Assembly: GCA_963741315.1 (NCBI GenBank)
Contig: CAVUHK010000001.1
Span: 186,001-250,000, forward strand
Reading direction: 5' to 3'
Length of the DNA stretch: 64,000 nucleotides
DNA from: PALSA-1003 sp963741315
GTDB taxonomy: Bacteria; Pseudomonadota; Gammaproteobacteria; Burkholderiales; Casimicrobiaceae
Shown: positions 43,784 to 53,315 of the stretch, piece after piece
How the letters are laid out: each line of letters opens with the position of its first letter
How positions within the stretch are numbered: position 1 is the first letter of the stretch
Program-made: the position numbers and the translations under genes
The notes under the pieces: model-generated
Databases searched by the model: none
Seen by the model: only the letters and a program-made list of their open reading frames with translations
Told to the model about the DNA's origin: nothing

Positions 43784-45211
43784 CTATTTGAAGGTGTACG
43801 TGACTTGCGCCCCGAGCAGGTTGACGTTGCTCTTGTACGACCCGGCGATCACACCGTAAGCGGCGGCATTGCCGCCGTTCTGATCGATGCCCGGACTCTG
43901 GACCCAGATGTACGAGTAAGCCAGATCCAATGCCCAGTTGGGGTTGAACTTGTATTGCGCGCCGAACGCGATCCAGGTGCGGTTGTTGTCGGGCAGGCGC
44001 GGCGAGCGATCGGTACTGTTGACCGGAGACTGGTCGTAGGCCAGACCGCCGCGCAGCGTCCAGTTGTTGTCGTAGCGGTAGTTCACGCCGACCGAACCCC
44101 GCCAGGTGTTGCGGAAATTCTCCGGCAGCGTGTTCAGCACCACCCCGGTGCTGCGTACGATCTGCAACTGTTGGATGCTGCTCCAGCCGGTGTACTGCAG
44201 GTCCGCCATCACGTCCCACCGGTCGTTGATCGTCGAGAAGATCGAGATGTTGGCGGTTTCAGGGACCTTGAGTTGCAGCGTGACGTTGCCATTCACCAGC
44301 GCCGCGTTCACTCCGGCGGCGACCTGCGCGCCGACCGGAGCCAGCGACGGTGGCAGCGGACCGAGCTGCGAAACGGAAGGGTTGCTGAAGTTCACCGAAC
44401 CGTTGACGGTGTACTTGATCGCGGAACGATACGCTGCACCGATGCGAGTCGCCGGCGTCGCCTGCCACAAGACGCCAACATTCCAACCCCAGGCGTTGTC
44501 ATTGCCGTCGATATGCGCGCCTGCCTCGATGCCGGCAGCGGCTCCGATCAGCGTCGGTGCGGCAGTCGCGGGAATCGTTCCGTTGGCGACCAGGCCCCCG
44601 ATGCCCTGCGCGTACAACGCGGCCCAGTTCACCTGGTTGGTCAGCGTCGCGTCGACCTTCTGCCAGTTGATGCCCGCGCCGATAGTCAGGTTCTTGGTCG
44701 GTTCGTACGACAGCGCCGGGTTGACGTTGATCGTCTTGATTTCCGATTTGACCGCCTGGAAGCGACCCAGCCAGTTGGAGTCATACTCGGTCTTCAGACC
44801 GTAGGGAACGTTGACGGCCAGGCCGAACGACCACTTGTCGGTGAATGGCACGCCCAGGTACATGTTGGGGACGGGTGAGCAACCGCCGGCGTCGCCCCCG
44901 TTTCCGCCCAGCGTCTGGAACGCAGCCGGTTTCGAATTGCCGTTGTCGCTGAACTTGGCGGAAGGGCAGATCAGATTCGCGGCGACCACCACCTGCGCAG
45001 TCGCCAGGCGCACCAGGCCGGCCGGATTGAACCAGATCGTGCTGACGTCTTCGGCCGCGGCCGCGCCGCCCGCGTACGCGTGACCCAGGCCGCTGGCATT
45101 CTGCTCCGCCAACGCAAACGCCGAGCCGAACGCCTGACCCGCCGCCAGTGACATGGCGGCGCCTGCCATTGCGAGCGCGAGCCTCGTGCGCTGGAATCGA
45201 TCGAGTTTCAT
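43784..45211 (-). CDS. fadL: Outer-membrane long-chain fatty acid transporter (FadL/OMPP1/TodX family)
   Basis: A 475-residue outer-membrane channel for hydrophobic molecules. The signal peptide ends near AFGSAFA. The mature N-terminus carries the FadL hatch features (FALAEQNASGLGHAYAGGAAAAEDVSTIWFNPAGL, here quoted only in part: NASGLGHAYAGG and NPAGLVRL). The remainder alternates as a 14-strand barrel and ends in phenylalanine-lysine (VTYTFK). GGAGG lies just before the ATG. Its neighbours for fatty-acid activation and oxidation make fatty acids the likely cargo. Confidence 0.9.
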   Translation of the reverse strand: MKLDRFQRTRLALAMAGAAMSLAAGQAFGSAFALAEQNASGLGHAYAGGAAAAEDVSTIWFNPAGLVRLATAQVVVAANLICPSAKFSDNGNSKPAAFQTLGGNGGDAGGCSPVPNMYLGVPFTDKWSFGLAVNVPYGLKTEYDSNWLGRFQAVKSEIKTINVNPALSYEPTKNLTIGAGINWQKVDATLTNQVNWAALYAQGIGGLVANGTIPATAAPTLIGAAAGIEAGAHIDGNDNAWGWNVGVLWQATPATRIGAAYRSAIKYTVNGSVNFSNPSVSQLGPLPPSLAPVGAQVAAGVNAALVNGNVTLQLKVPETANISIFSTINDRWDVMADLQYTGWSSIQQLQIVRSTGVVLNTLPENFRNTWRGSVGVNYRYDNNWTLRGGLAYDQSPVNSTDRSPRLPDNNRTWIAFGAQYKFNPNWALDLAYSYIWVQSPGIDQNGGNAAAYGVIAGSYKSNVNLLGAQVTYTFK

Positions 45212-45272
45212 TGTTTTGCTCCTCCGTGGTGGACAGGCAACTATCTGGGTTGCTCAATTTTCTTCATCAGAA

Positions 45273-45300
45273 GGCGCCTGATCGCTACCGGTCAGGCGCC
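45273..45300. repeat. 9-bp inverted repeat between thioesterase and fadL
   Basis: GGCGCCTGA (45273-45281) and TCAGGCGCC (45292-45300) form a strong hairpin. On the minus strand it lies ~35 nt after the thioesterase stop and ~60 nt before fadL. No good T-run follows. A TATAGT-like -10 (45315-45310) lies just upstream, so it may instead be a 5' stem-loop of the fadL message. Confidence 0.5.
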
Positions 45301-45335
45301 ACTGCCAAAACTATACACCCGCCCACCGGCCCGGG

Positions 45336-45734
45336 TCACTCGGGAGGCAGGAGTTTTGGCCTGCGGTCGGGTCCGACTGCAACATAAGTGAGACTCGCCT
45401 CGGTGACCTTGACGCAAACCACCTCGTCCGGATTGCGTTGGGCATAGACCTGGACGTCGACCGTGATCGAAGTCCGGCCGATATGCGTGAGCTCGGCGTA
45501 GAAGCTCACGACGTCTCCGACCAGCACCGGTTGCTTGAAAACGAACGAGTTCACCGCCACCGTCGCGACCCGTCCGCGCGCCCGCCGCGCCGCGGGAACG
45601 GCACCGGCGATGTCAACCTGCGACATCACCCAGCCACCGAAGATGTCGCCGTGCTGGTTCGCATCCGCCGGCATGGGCACCACCCGCAACGCCGGCTGCG
45701 CGTCGGGCAATGTTTCCTGATCGTTCTCCGACAC
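45336..45734 (-). CDS. Acyl-CoA thioesterase (YciA-like hotdog protein)
   Basis: A 132-residue single hotdog-fold thioesterase that would release free acids from acyl-CoA. The family core MPADANQHGDIFGGWVM (residues 21-37) contains the catalytic aspartate, followed by VNSFVFKQPVLVGDVVSFYAEL. The start is GTG at 45734; an in-frame TGA stands two codons upstream. Its first 122 bases overlap the extended end of fadD, an unusual arrangement discussed separately. Confidence 0.9.
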   Translation of the reverse strand: MSENDQETLPDAQPALRVVPMPADANQHGDIFGGWVMSQVDIAGAVPAARRARGRVATVAVNSFVFKQPVLVGDVVSFYAELTHIGRTSITVDVQVYAQRNPDEVVCVKVTEASLTYVAVGPDRRPKLLPPE

Positions 45735-47412
45735 GCCTCAGGCCGCCTGTCTTCTTCGCTTCGTCGCGCAGCTCGCGGCGCAGGATCTTGCCGACGTTCG
45801 ACTTCGGCAGTTCAGTGCGGAATTCCACTTCCCGCGGGCACTTGTAGGCTGTCATCTGTTCTCGACAGTGCGCCAGCAGCGCTTCGGCGGTCAGCGCCGG
45901 ATCCTTCTTGACGACGAACAGCTTGACCGCCTCGCCCGACCTGGAATCGGGAACGCCGATCGCCGCGCACTCGAGAACGCCGGCGTGCATCGCCACGACC
46001 GCCTCCACCTCGTTCGGATAGACGTTGAAACCGGACACCAGGATCATGTCCTTCTTTCGGTCGACGATGCGCACGAAACCCTGCGCGTCCATCACCCCGA
46101 TGTCGCCGGTCGCGAGCCAGCCGTCCTTGTCGATGACCTTCGCTGTTTCGTCCGGGCGCTTCCAGTAGCCGGCCATGACCTGCGGACCCTTGATGCAGAT
46201 CTCGCCGCGCTCGCCCAACGCGACTCCATGTCCCTGTTCGTCGCGCAACACGAGGTCCGTCGACGGGAGCGGCAAGCCGATCGACCCGTTGTACTCCGGA
46301 AGCGTGAACGGATTCATGGTTGCTCCCGGCGAGGTCTCGGTGAGCCCGTAGGCTTCGATGAGCGGCTTGCCGGTCACCTTCTTCCAGCGCTCGGCTACCG
46401 CCTGCTGCACCGCCATGCCGCCGCCGAGGGTCAGTTGCAGGGTCGAGAAATCGAGGTTCTTGAATTCCGCACTGTTGAGCAACGCATTGAACAGCGTGTT
46501 CACGCCGGTCAGGCCGGTGAATCGGTGCTTGCCCATTTCCTTGACGAAACCGGGAATGTCGCGCGGATTGGTGATGAGCACGTTCTCCGCGCCCAGCGTC
46601 ATGAAGACCAGGCAGTTCGCGGTCAGCGAAAAGATGTGGTAGAGCGGCAGCGGGGTAATGATGATGTGCTGCTCGGTTCCGAGGAAGGGCATCACCCACG
46701 CCCTGGACTGCAGCAGGTTGGCGACGATGTTGCGGTTGATCAGCATCGCGCCCTTGGCCACGCCGGTGGTGCCTCCCGTGTACTGCAGGAACGCGATGTC
46801 GTCGTGGGCGAGCTTGGGCCGGGTCAGCGTGCCGCGGCTGCCTTCGGCCAGCGCTTCCGCCAGGCGCATGGACCCTGGAATCGTCCACGCGGGAATCATC
46901 TTCTTGACGTGGCGCAGCACGAAATCGACCAGAAGGCCCTTAATGCCCAGCATCTCGCCTATGCTGGTGACGATGACCTGCTTGACCTTGGTCGCGCCTA
47001 TCACCTCGGCGACCGTCGTCGCAAAATTCTCGACCACGACGATCATCTCTGCGCCGCTGTCGGAAAGCTGATGCTCGAGCTCGCGCGCGGTGTACAGCGG
47101 ATTGACATTCACAACGGTGTAGCCCGCGCGCAGGATGCCGAACAGGCAGACGGGATACTGCAGGATATTGGGCATCATCAGCGCGATACGGGCGCCCTTC
47201 TTGAGCCCGCGCGCCTGCAGAAAGGTGCCGAATTCGCGCGACTGTTCGTCGAGTTCCGCAAAGGTGATCGACTTGCCCATGCACGAGAACGCGCGACGCG
47301 ACGCAAACTTGGCGCAGCTTTCCTCGAACACGTCCCGTATCGACGCGTAGGTGTTGACATCGATCTCGGCAGGGACACCGGCCGGATACGACTTGAGCCA
47401 GATTCTTTCCAC
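45613..47412 (-). CDS. fadD: Long-chain fatty acid--CoA ligase, C-terminus extended into next gene
   Basis: A 599-residue AMP-forming acyl-CoA synthetase. The GTG at 47412 is chosen because GGGAGG (47422-47417) precedes it and the protein then reads WLKSYPAGVPAEI, the usual FadD start. The phosphate loop is YTGGTTGVAKG and the A5 motif YGLTETSPG. The FadD linker KDMILVSGFNVYPNEVE and the catalytic lysine region PKSNVGKILRRELRDEA are intact. FadD normally ends within a few residues of that point; here the frame runs on for some 45 residues through the start of the thioesterase gene. A one-base shift near 45745 would give a normal stop (TGA at 45740-45738). Confidence 0.92.
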   Translation of the reverse strand: MERIWLKSYPAGVPAEIDVNTYASIRDVFEESCAKFASRRAFSCMGKSITFAELDEQSREFGTFLQARGLKKGARIALMMPNILQYPVCLFGILRAGYTVVNVNPLYTARELEHQLSDSGAEMIVVVENFATTVAEVIGATKVKQVIVTSIGEMLGIKGLLVDFVLRHVKKMIPAWTIPGSMRLAEALAEGSRGTLTRPKLAHDDIAFLQYTGGTTGVAKGAMLINRNIVANLLQSRAWVMPFLGTEQHIIITPLPLYHIFSLTANCLVFMTLGAENVLITNPRDIPGFVKEMGKHRFTGLTGVNTLFNALLNSAEFKNLDFSTLQLTLGGGMAVQQAVAERWKKVTGKPLIEAYGLTETSPGATMNPFTLPEYNGSIGLPLPSTDLVLRDEQGHGVALGERGEICIKGPQVMAGYWKRPDETAKVIDKDGWLATGDIGVMDAQGFVRIVDRKKDMILVSGFNVYPNEVEAVVAMHAGVLECAAIGVPDSRSGEAVKLFVVKKDPALTAEALLAHCREQMTAYKCPREVEFRTELPKSNVGKILRRELRDEAKKTGGLRRVGERSGNIARRAAGVAGGAHAGGCEPARRHLRWLGDVAG

Positions 47413-47550
47413 AATTCCTCCCCCGACTCCCGACCTGTGGGAATGGCGACGACGGTTTTGGGACCGGCGCCTGCATACCTGGCCTCCGTCCTCTCCCTCG
47501 CTTCGCTGCCGGCCTTGTGCGCGACCGTCGGGCAATGCTAACAGAGCAGG

Positions 47551-49485
47551 TCAGGAACCGGAACCGCGCGCCGCCAGATAGTGCAAGGGTCCGCCGGTGA
47601 ACGGTGCGAAGCCGGTGCCGAAGATCGCCCCGGCGTCGACCAGATCGGCATCGCTGACGATGTGCTCGGCCAGCGCCGCCTGCGCTTCCGAGAGCAGCGG
47701 CGCCGTCAGGCGTTCGGCAAGCCCTGGCGGCACCGTGCCCGGCGCCGCCTTCGCGGCCTTGCCGCTGCTCCAGTCGTAGAAGCCGCGCTTGGACTTGCGT
47801 CCGAGATGGCCCTCCGCGATCAGCGCAGTCAGCTTCTTCGGTGGCTCGACCATGGGTCCGAGCATCTTGCCGACCGCGAGGCAGATGTCGAGGCCCACCG
47901 TATCGGCGAGTTCGATCGGGCCGACCGGCATGCCGAACGCGAGCGCCGCCTCATCGACCGTTTCCGGCGCGATGCCCTCGTCGACGCAACGCATCGCCTC
48001 CATGAGATAAGGCGCGAGGACTCGATTGACCAGAAACCCTGGAGCGCTCTTGACCGGCAGCGGCAACTTGTCAATCTGGCGCACGAACGCGGCCGCGGTC
48101 GGCACCAGCGCCGGTCGCGTATTCGCGCCGACGACGATCTCGACGAGCATCATGCGCGACACTGGATTGAAGAAATGCAGTCCGATGAGGCGCGTCGGGT
48201 CGCGCAGCGGCGCGCCGATCTGCTCGAGCGGAATGCTCGACGTATTCGTCGCAAGCAGTGCGTCGGGTTTCGCCTTGGCTTCGAGTTCGACGAACAGCTT
48301 CTGCTTGGCTTCGAGGTTTTCGAAGATGGCCTCGATGATGACATCGGCGCGGGCAATGCCGTCGCCGGCGACATCGGGTGCCAAGCGATCGAGTGCATCG
48401 CGCACGCGCAGTGGATCCTTCAAGCGGTCGGCGAATAGCTTCGCCGCGCGCCCCATGGCGGGCGCGAGCCGCTCGGCCGATTGATCCTGCAGCGTGACGG
48501 TGAGGCCACGCAAGGCGCACCACGCGGCGATGTCGCCCCCCATCGTGCCGGCGCCCACGACATGCACATGCGTGGCCGCCGGTCCCTGCTCGCGACCGAA
48601 GGACTTGAGGCGCTCCTGAAGCTTGTACACGCGGATCAGGTTCATCGCCGTCGGTGTGCGCAACAGGTTGGCGATCGATGCCGGATCGCCCGGCGGCGCC
48701 GCGAGCGCGTCGCCGTCGTACTTCACCCAGATGTCCAGGATGGCGTACGGCGCCGGATAGTGTTCGCGCCGCGCGCGCACCGCGACCTGCTTTCTCGCCT
48801 GCGCGGCAATGAACGGCCGCACCAGCCGATTGAGTGTGAGCGAGAGCGGAAAGGGAACCTGCCGCGGAGCCGGTGCGGCCCGCAGCACGCCGCGCACGGC
48901 GTTCATCATCACCCGCGGTGGCACGCACTCGTCGGCAATGCCGAGTTTCTTCGCGCGGCGCGCATCGATCGTCTTGCCAGTGAGCAGCAGGTCGAGCGCC
49001 GCCGGTGCGCCGGCCAGCCGCGGCAGGCGCTTGATGCCGCCCCAACCGGGGACGATGCCCAGCATGACCTCGGGCAAGCCCAGCCGCGTGCCGGGTTCGT
49101 CGACGACGACGCGGTAGCGGCACGCCAGCGCAAGCTCCATGCCGCCACCGAGGCAAAAGCCACGCACCAGCGCAAGCGTCGGGTAGGGCGCGGCCGCGAG
49201 CTGATTGAAGGTGTCCCAGCCGCGCTTGACCAGCGCCGTCGCATCGTCGACGCTTTTGAGCAATCCGAATTCGTCGATGTCGGCGCCGGCGATGAAACCG
49301 TTGTCCTTGCCGGAGCGGATCACCAATGCCGTGGGCGGCGCAGCTGCGAGTTCGTCGAGCACGCTGCGCAATTCCTCCATCACCGCGATCGACAACGTGT
49401 TGGTCGAGCTGTCGGCCTTGTCGAAGACGAGCCACGCGAAGCCATCGGCTTCTCGCTCGATTTTCCAGTGCAGATAGGTCGCCAT
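47551..49485 (-). CDS. fadJ: Multifunctional enoyl-CoA hydratase/3-hydroxyacyl-CoA dehydrogenase, FadJ-type
   Basis: A 644-residue beta-oxidation enzyme with the FadB/FadJ order. The enoyl-CoA hydratase domain comes first (FIAGADIDEFGLL, GFCLGGGMELALACRYR, GLPEVMLGIVPGWGGIKRLPRL). The dehydrogenase domain starts near residue 290 (VVGAGTMGGDIAAWCALRG) and has TNTSSIPLEQIG and HFFNPVSRMMLVEIV. It is somewhat shorter than E. coli FadJ (~714). The ATG at 49485 begins the recognisable domain; upstream in-frame codons lie in the thiolase gene. It is the fourth gene of the operon led by the TetR-type regulator. FadB cannot be excluded by sequence alone. Confidence 0.88.
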   Translation of the reverse strand: MATYLHWKIEREADGFAWLVFDKADSSTNTLSIAVMEELRSVLDELAAAPPTALVIRSGKDNGFIAGADIDEFGLLKSVDDATALVKRGWDTFNQLAAAPYPTLALVRGFCLGGGMELALACRYRVVVDEPGTRLGLPEVMLGIVPGWGGIKRLPRLAGAPAALDLLLTGKTIDARRAKKLGIADECVPPRVMMNAVRGVLRAAPAPRQVPFPLSLTLNRLVRPFIAAQARKQVAVRARREHYPAPYAILDIWVKYDGDALAAPPGDPASIANLLRTPTAMNLIRVYKLQERLKSFGREQGPAATHVHVVGAGTMGGDIAAWCALRGLTVTLQDQSAERLAPAMGRAAKLFADRLKDPLRVRDALDRLAPDVAGDGIARADVIIEAIFENLEAKQKLFVELEAKAKPDALLATNTSSIPLEQIGAPLRDPTRLIGLHFFNPVSRMMLVEIVVGANTRPALVPTAAAFVRQIDKLPLPVKSAPGFLVNRVLAPYLMEAMRCVDEGIAPETVDEAALAFGMPVGPIELADTVGLDICLAVGKMLGPMVEPPKKLTALIAEGHLGRKSKRGFYDWSSGKAAKAAPGTVPPGLAERLTAPLLSEAQAALAEHIVSDADLVDAGAIFGTGFAPFTGGPLHYLAARGSGS

Positions 49486-49501
49486 GATCTCCGGACCCGC
49501 C

Positions 49502-50788
49502 TCAGGCACTTTCGATGAGCATCGCGCCGCCCTGACCACCGCCGATGCAGATCGAGGCCATGCCACGTTTGCCGCCGTTGCGCTTGAGCACATTCAACAA
49601 ATGCAGAACGATGCGCGCACCGGAGGCGCCGACCGGATGGCCAAGCGCGATCGCGCCGCCGTCGACGTTGAGCCTGGCGGCATCGAGCGTACCGAGTGCC
49701 TGCGGCAGCCCCAGATCGTTGCGGCAGTACTCGTCGCTCTGCCACGCGCGAAGGCACGCGATGACCTGCGCCGCAAACGCTTCGTTGATTTCCCACGCGT
49801 CGAGATCGTTGAGCGCGAGACCATGCCGTTGCATGATCGGCGTGGCGGCGTGCACCGGCCCGAGTCCCATCTGAGCGGGATCGAGTCCCGCCCATTCGCT
49901 GTCGACGATGGTGCCGAGAACTCGCAAGCCGTGCTTCGCCACCGCCGCCTCCGAAGCCAGCACAACCCAGGCCGCGCCGTCGGTGATCTGCGAACTGTTG
50001 CCGGCGGTCACGTTGCCGAACTTGCGATCAAAGAACGGCTTGAGCTTGGCGAGATTCTCCGGAGTCGAATCTTCGCGCACCCCATCGTCGCTGGTGTAGA
50101 GCTTGCCGTCGCGATCGAACAGCGGCGCAATCTCGTCGTTGAAGTACCCCGCCTTCTGTGCGGCAAGCACGCGGCGATGGCTCTGTGCCGCGAACTCGTC
50201 CATCTCATGCCGGGTGATGCCGAACCGGAAGGCAAGATTTTCCGCGGTCTGGCCCATCATCAGCCCGACCATGGGATCGGTCAGACCCTTCATGATGCCG
50301 ATCACCGGTTTCAACACTTCGGCCGGCGGCAGCTTGAGGAACGCCGCCGCCCTTTCGCCCATCGTCCGCGCTGCGCTGAATTTCGCGAACCAGAGCACCA
50401 TCCGGTCCGAATAGAGCAGCGGCGCGCGCGACAAGGCATCGACGCCGCCGGCCAGCACGAGGCTGGAGCGCCCGCTGCGGATATTGGTCAGCGCCGAATC
50501 GATTGCCTGCATGCCCGATGCGCAATTGCGCATCACCGTCCATCCGGGGACCTTGAGCCCGCAGCCCATGCGCAGCGCGACGACTCGGCCGATGTTGACT
50601 TCATCGGGCGATGGGCTCGCGCAACCGAGGATCACTTCGTCGAGCTGTTCCGGCGCGAAGGGCATGCGGCCGAGCAATGCGCGGCCGGCTTGCGTCGCGA
50701 GGTCGGACGCGGCGAACGGACCGGGACGATTGCGCGCCTTCAGGAACGGCGTGCGCGCACCGTCGACGACGTAGACAGGCTGGGTCAT
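49502..50788 (-). CDS. fadI: Acetyl-CoA C-acyltransferase (FadI-like thiolase)
   Basis: A 428-residue thiolase. The active cysteine is C89 (RNCASGMQAI), the histidine motif is GGAIALGHPVGASGA and the second cysteine lies in SICIGGGQGGAM. The insertion and length fit the FadI branch more than the ~390-residue FadA branch. It is 16 nt after fadE and 16 nt before the FadJ-type gene, so the three make an acyl-CoA dehydrogenase to thiolase pathway. Confidence 0.9.
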   Translation of the reverse strand: MTQPVYVVDGARTPFLKARNRPGPFAASDLATQAGRALLGRMPFAPEQLDEVILGCASPSPDEVNIGRVVALRMGCGLKVPGWTVMRNCASGMQAIDSALTNIRSGRSSLVLAGGVDALSRAPLLYSDRMVLWFAKFSAARTMGERAAAFLKLPPAEVLKPVIGIMKGLTDPMVGLMMGQTAENLAFRFGITRHEMDEFAAQSHRRVLAAQKAGYFNDEIAPLFDRDGKLYTSDDGVREDSTPENLAKLKPFFDRKFGNVTAGNSSQITDGAAWVVLASEAAVAKHGLRVLGTIVDSEWAGLDPAQMGLGPVHAATPIMQRHGLALNDLDAWEINEAFAAQVIACLRAWQSDEYCRNDLGLPQALGTLDAARLNVDGGAIALGHPVGASGARIVLHLLNVLKRNGGKRGMASICIGGGQGGAMLIESA

Positions 50789-50804
50789 GGCCGGCGACCC
50801 GCGC

Positions 50805-53300
50805 TCACGCCGCGGCTTTGTGCGCGATGGTCGCGGGACGCGGCGACGCGATTTCCGGTTGCGCTTCCGCCGCGCCCAGATCCTGCGCAAAGTCGTCGAC
50901 ACGGATCACGATTGCGGCAAGGTACGCGGCACGACGCAGCAACGCCAACTCGTCGGAGGTAATGATCGAGGCGGCAAGCGCGGCAGCGGGACGATCCTCG
51001 CCTGCCTTGGCGACGAGCGTTCCAGCCTTGGTTGCTGCGCGGATCTTGGCCTCCACCGCTTCGGCGGCGATGGTGGCGTCGAGTGCGAGCTCGATTGCAC
51101 CGATGGCGTCGGATTCACCCTGCGGCAGGTAAATACCCGAGGTGAGGCGATCGCGGGTCGCGGACGGCTCGATCAGCAGACGCGCGACTTCGTGTCCTGC
51201 CTGGTCCGACGGAATCATGTAGGGGCGGCCGAGCGGAAACACCATCCGCCGCAGGACGAACGCAACGATCCGGTTCGGAAAGTTGGAGATCACGCCTTCG
51301 AAGGCGTTCTGCGCCTTGAACATGGCGTCCCACACCGCCCAATGCATCAGCGGCGCGTCCGCGGCGTGCCGGCCTTCCGCCTCGTAGCGTTTGAGCGTCG
51401 CCGAGCAGACGTAGAGCATCGACAGGATGTCGCCGAGCCGAGCCGAGAGTTTTTCCTTGCGCTTGAGCGCGCCGCCGAGCACGCCCATCGACACGTCCGA
51501 CAGGAACGCCAGCGCGGACGAAAATCGCGTGAGCTGCTGATAGTAGCGGCGCGTCTCCGGCGCGACGCCAGCGGGAGCGCCCGCGCAATGCGAACCGCAC
51601 AATCCCATCACAAATGCGCGCGCCATGTTCGACAACACGAAGCGGACGTGCGCGAACAATGCGGCGTCGAAGGCGATCGAGGCGCGGGTCGCGTCGCTGT
51701 CGTTGGCCGCCGCGATTTCCTTGAGCACGTACGGATGGCAGCGGATCGCGCCCTGACCGAAGATGATCAGGCTGCGGGTGAGGATGTTGGCGCCCTCGAC
51801 CGTGATCGAGATCGGCACCTGCGTGTATGCCGCGGCGAGGAAGTTCGACGGGCCCATGCAGATGCCCTTGCCGCCGGCGATGTCCATCGCGTCGTTGGCG
51901 ATCTGCCGGCCACGCTCGGTCAGGTGATACTTCGAGATCGCCGAGAGCACGGCAGGCTTTTCGCCGAGGTCGACAGCGCCCGCGGTCAGTACGCGTGTCG
52001 CGTCCATCGAATACAGGTAGCCGCCCATCCGCGCCAGCGGTTCCTCGATGCCTTCGAACTTGCCGATCGGCGTCTTGAACTGCGAGCGCACCCGTGCATA
52101 GCCGCCGACCGCGCGGGTGAGCAGCTTCGCCATGCCGGTGTTGGTGGAGGGCAGAGAAATCGACCGGCCCGCGGCGAGGCACTCCATGAGCATGCGCCAA
52201 CCCTTGCCGATCATCGCCTGGCCGCCAATGATCCAGTCCATGGGAATGAACACGTCGTCGCCGGAATTGGGGCCGTTCTGGAACACTGCCGTCAGCGGCA
52301 TGTGCCGGCGACCTATGACGACGCCCGGATGACTCGTCGGAATCATCGCGCAGGTGATGCCAAGGTCGACCTTGTCGCCCAGCAGGTGGTCGGGGTCCAG
52401 GGCGCGAAAAGCCAGGCCCAGGAGCGTCGCGACCGGGCCCAGCGTGATGTAGCGCTTGTCCCAGGTGACGCGCAGGCCGAGCGTCTGCCGGCCTTCGAAT
52501 TCACCCATGCACACGATGCCGCGGTCGGGCATCGCTGCCGCATCGGATCCGGCCTGCGGGCTCGTCAGCGCAAAGCACGGAATTTCCAGCCCCTTGGCCA
52601 GGCGAGGCAGGTAATAGCGCTTCTGCTCATCGGTGCCGTAGTGCACCAGCAGTTCGCCGGGCCCAAGCGAGTTCGGCACCATCACCGTGACCACCAGCGC
52701 GCCGCAGCGCGACGAGAGCTTGGCCACGACTTCCGAGTGCGCGAACGCGGAGAACCCGAGACCGCCGTATTCCTTCGGAATGATCATGCCGAGGAAGCCG
52801 CGGTCCTTGATGAACTGCCAGACCTGCGGCGGCAGATCGCGATGGACGTGCATGGTCTCCCATTCGGTGACCATGGCGCAGACTTCCTCGCAATCGTGAT
52901 CGAGGAAATGCTGCTCGGCCGCGGTCAGCTTCGGCTGCGGCACCGCCAGCAGCTTCGACCAGTCGGGACGTCCGGAGAACAGGTCGCCATCCCACCACAC
53001 GGTGCCCGCCTCGATCGCCTCGCGCTCGGTCTGCGACATCGGCGGCATCACCTTGCGGAACACGCTCAATAGCGCGTCGCTGATGAGTTTGCGACGCAGT
53101 GTCGGCCAGTTCAGGGGAATCGCCAGCAGCAACAGCGCGGCGCCGAAAACAAGCAGCGCCAACGGCGGCAGCAGATGCAGGAGCGCCGCGACCGCGAGCG
53201 CGGCAGCGATGGCCAGCGTCCATGCCCAGCCGGCGGCGTTGATGTAGGCCAGGGCAATGAAACCAACGAAGAGGACGGCCAGCCAGATGATTGTCAGCAT
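50805..53300 (-). CDS. fadE: Acyl-CoA dehydrogenase FadE
   Basis: An 831-residue FadE-type dehydrogenase for the first oxidation step, much longer than soluble ~380-residue acyl-CoA dehydrogenases. Two N-terminal membrane helices (residues 1-65) are followed by FRKVMPPMSQTEREAIEAGTVWWD, the FadE-specific opening. The flavoprotein core contains IPKEYGGLGFSAFAHSEVV, CFALTSPQAGSDAAAMPD and YALTRA-like helices; a DUF1974 C-terminal part ends the protein. It lies 15 nt after the TetR-type regulator gene in the same operon. Confidence 0.94.
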   Translation of the reverse strand: MLTIIWLAVLFVGFIALAYINAAGWAWTLAIAAALAVAALLHLLPPLALLVFGAALLLLAIPLNWPTLRRKLISDALLSVFRKVMPPMSQTEREAIEAGTVWWDGDLFSGRPDWSKLLAVPQPKLTAAEQHFLDHDCEEVCAMVTEWETMHVHRDLPPQVWQFIKDRGFLGMIIPKEYGGLGFSAFAHSEVVAKLSSRCGALVVTVMVPNSLGPGELLVHYGTDEQKRYYLPRLAKGLEIPCFALTSPQAGSDAAAMPDRGIVCMGEFEGRQTLGLRVTWDKRYITLGPVATLLGLAFRALDPDHLLGDKVDLGITCAMIPTSHPGVVIGRRHMPLTAVFQNGPNSGDDVFIPMDWIIGGQAMIGKGWRMLMECLAAGRSISLPSTNTGMAKLLTRAVGGYARVRSQFKTPIGKFEGIEEPLARMGGYLYSMDATRVLTAGAVDLGEKPAVLSAISKYHLTERGRQIANDAMDIAGGKGICMGPSNFLAAAYTQVPISITVEGANILTRSLIIFGQGAIRCHPYVLKEIAAANDSDATRASIAFDAALFAHVRFVLSNMARAFVMGLCGSHCAGAPAGVAPETRRYYQQLTRFSSALAFLSDVSMGVLGGALKRKEKLSARLGDILSMLYVCSATLKRYEAEGRHAADAPLMHWAVWDAMFKAQNAFEGVISNFPNRIVAFVLRRMVFPLGRPYMIPSDQAGHEVARLLIEPSATRDRLTSGIYLPQGESDAIGAIELALDATIAAEAVEAKIRAATKAGTLVAKAGEDRPAAALAASIITSDELALLRRAAYLAAIVIRVDDFAQDLGAAEAQPEIASPRPATIAHKAAA

Positions 53301-53315
53301 GATTGCTCCTCGAAC

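Noticed and set aside
50787..53072. A 761-codon open frame on the plus strand
   Set aside because: It is the antisense shadow of fadE; the translation is arginine/histidine-rich without domain features.
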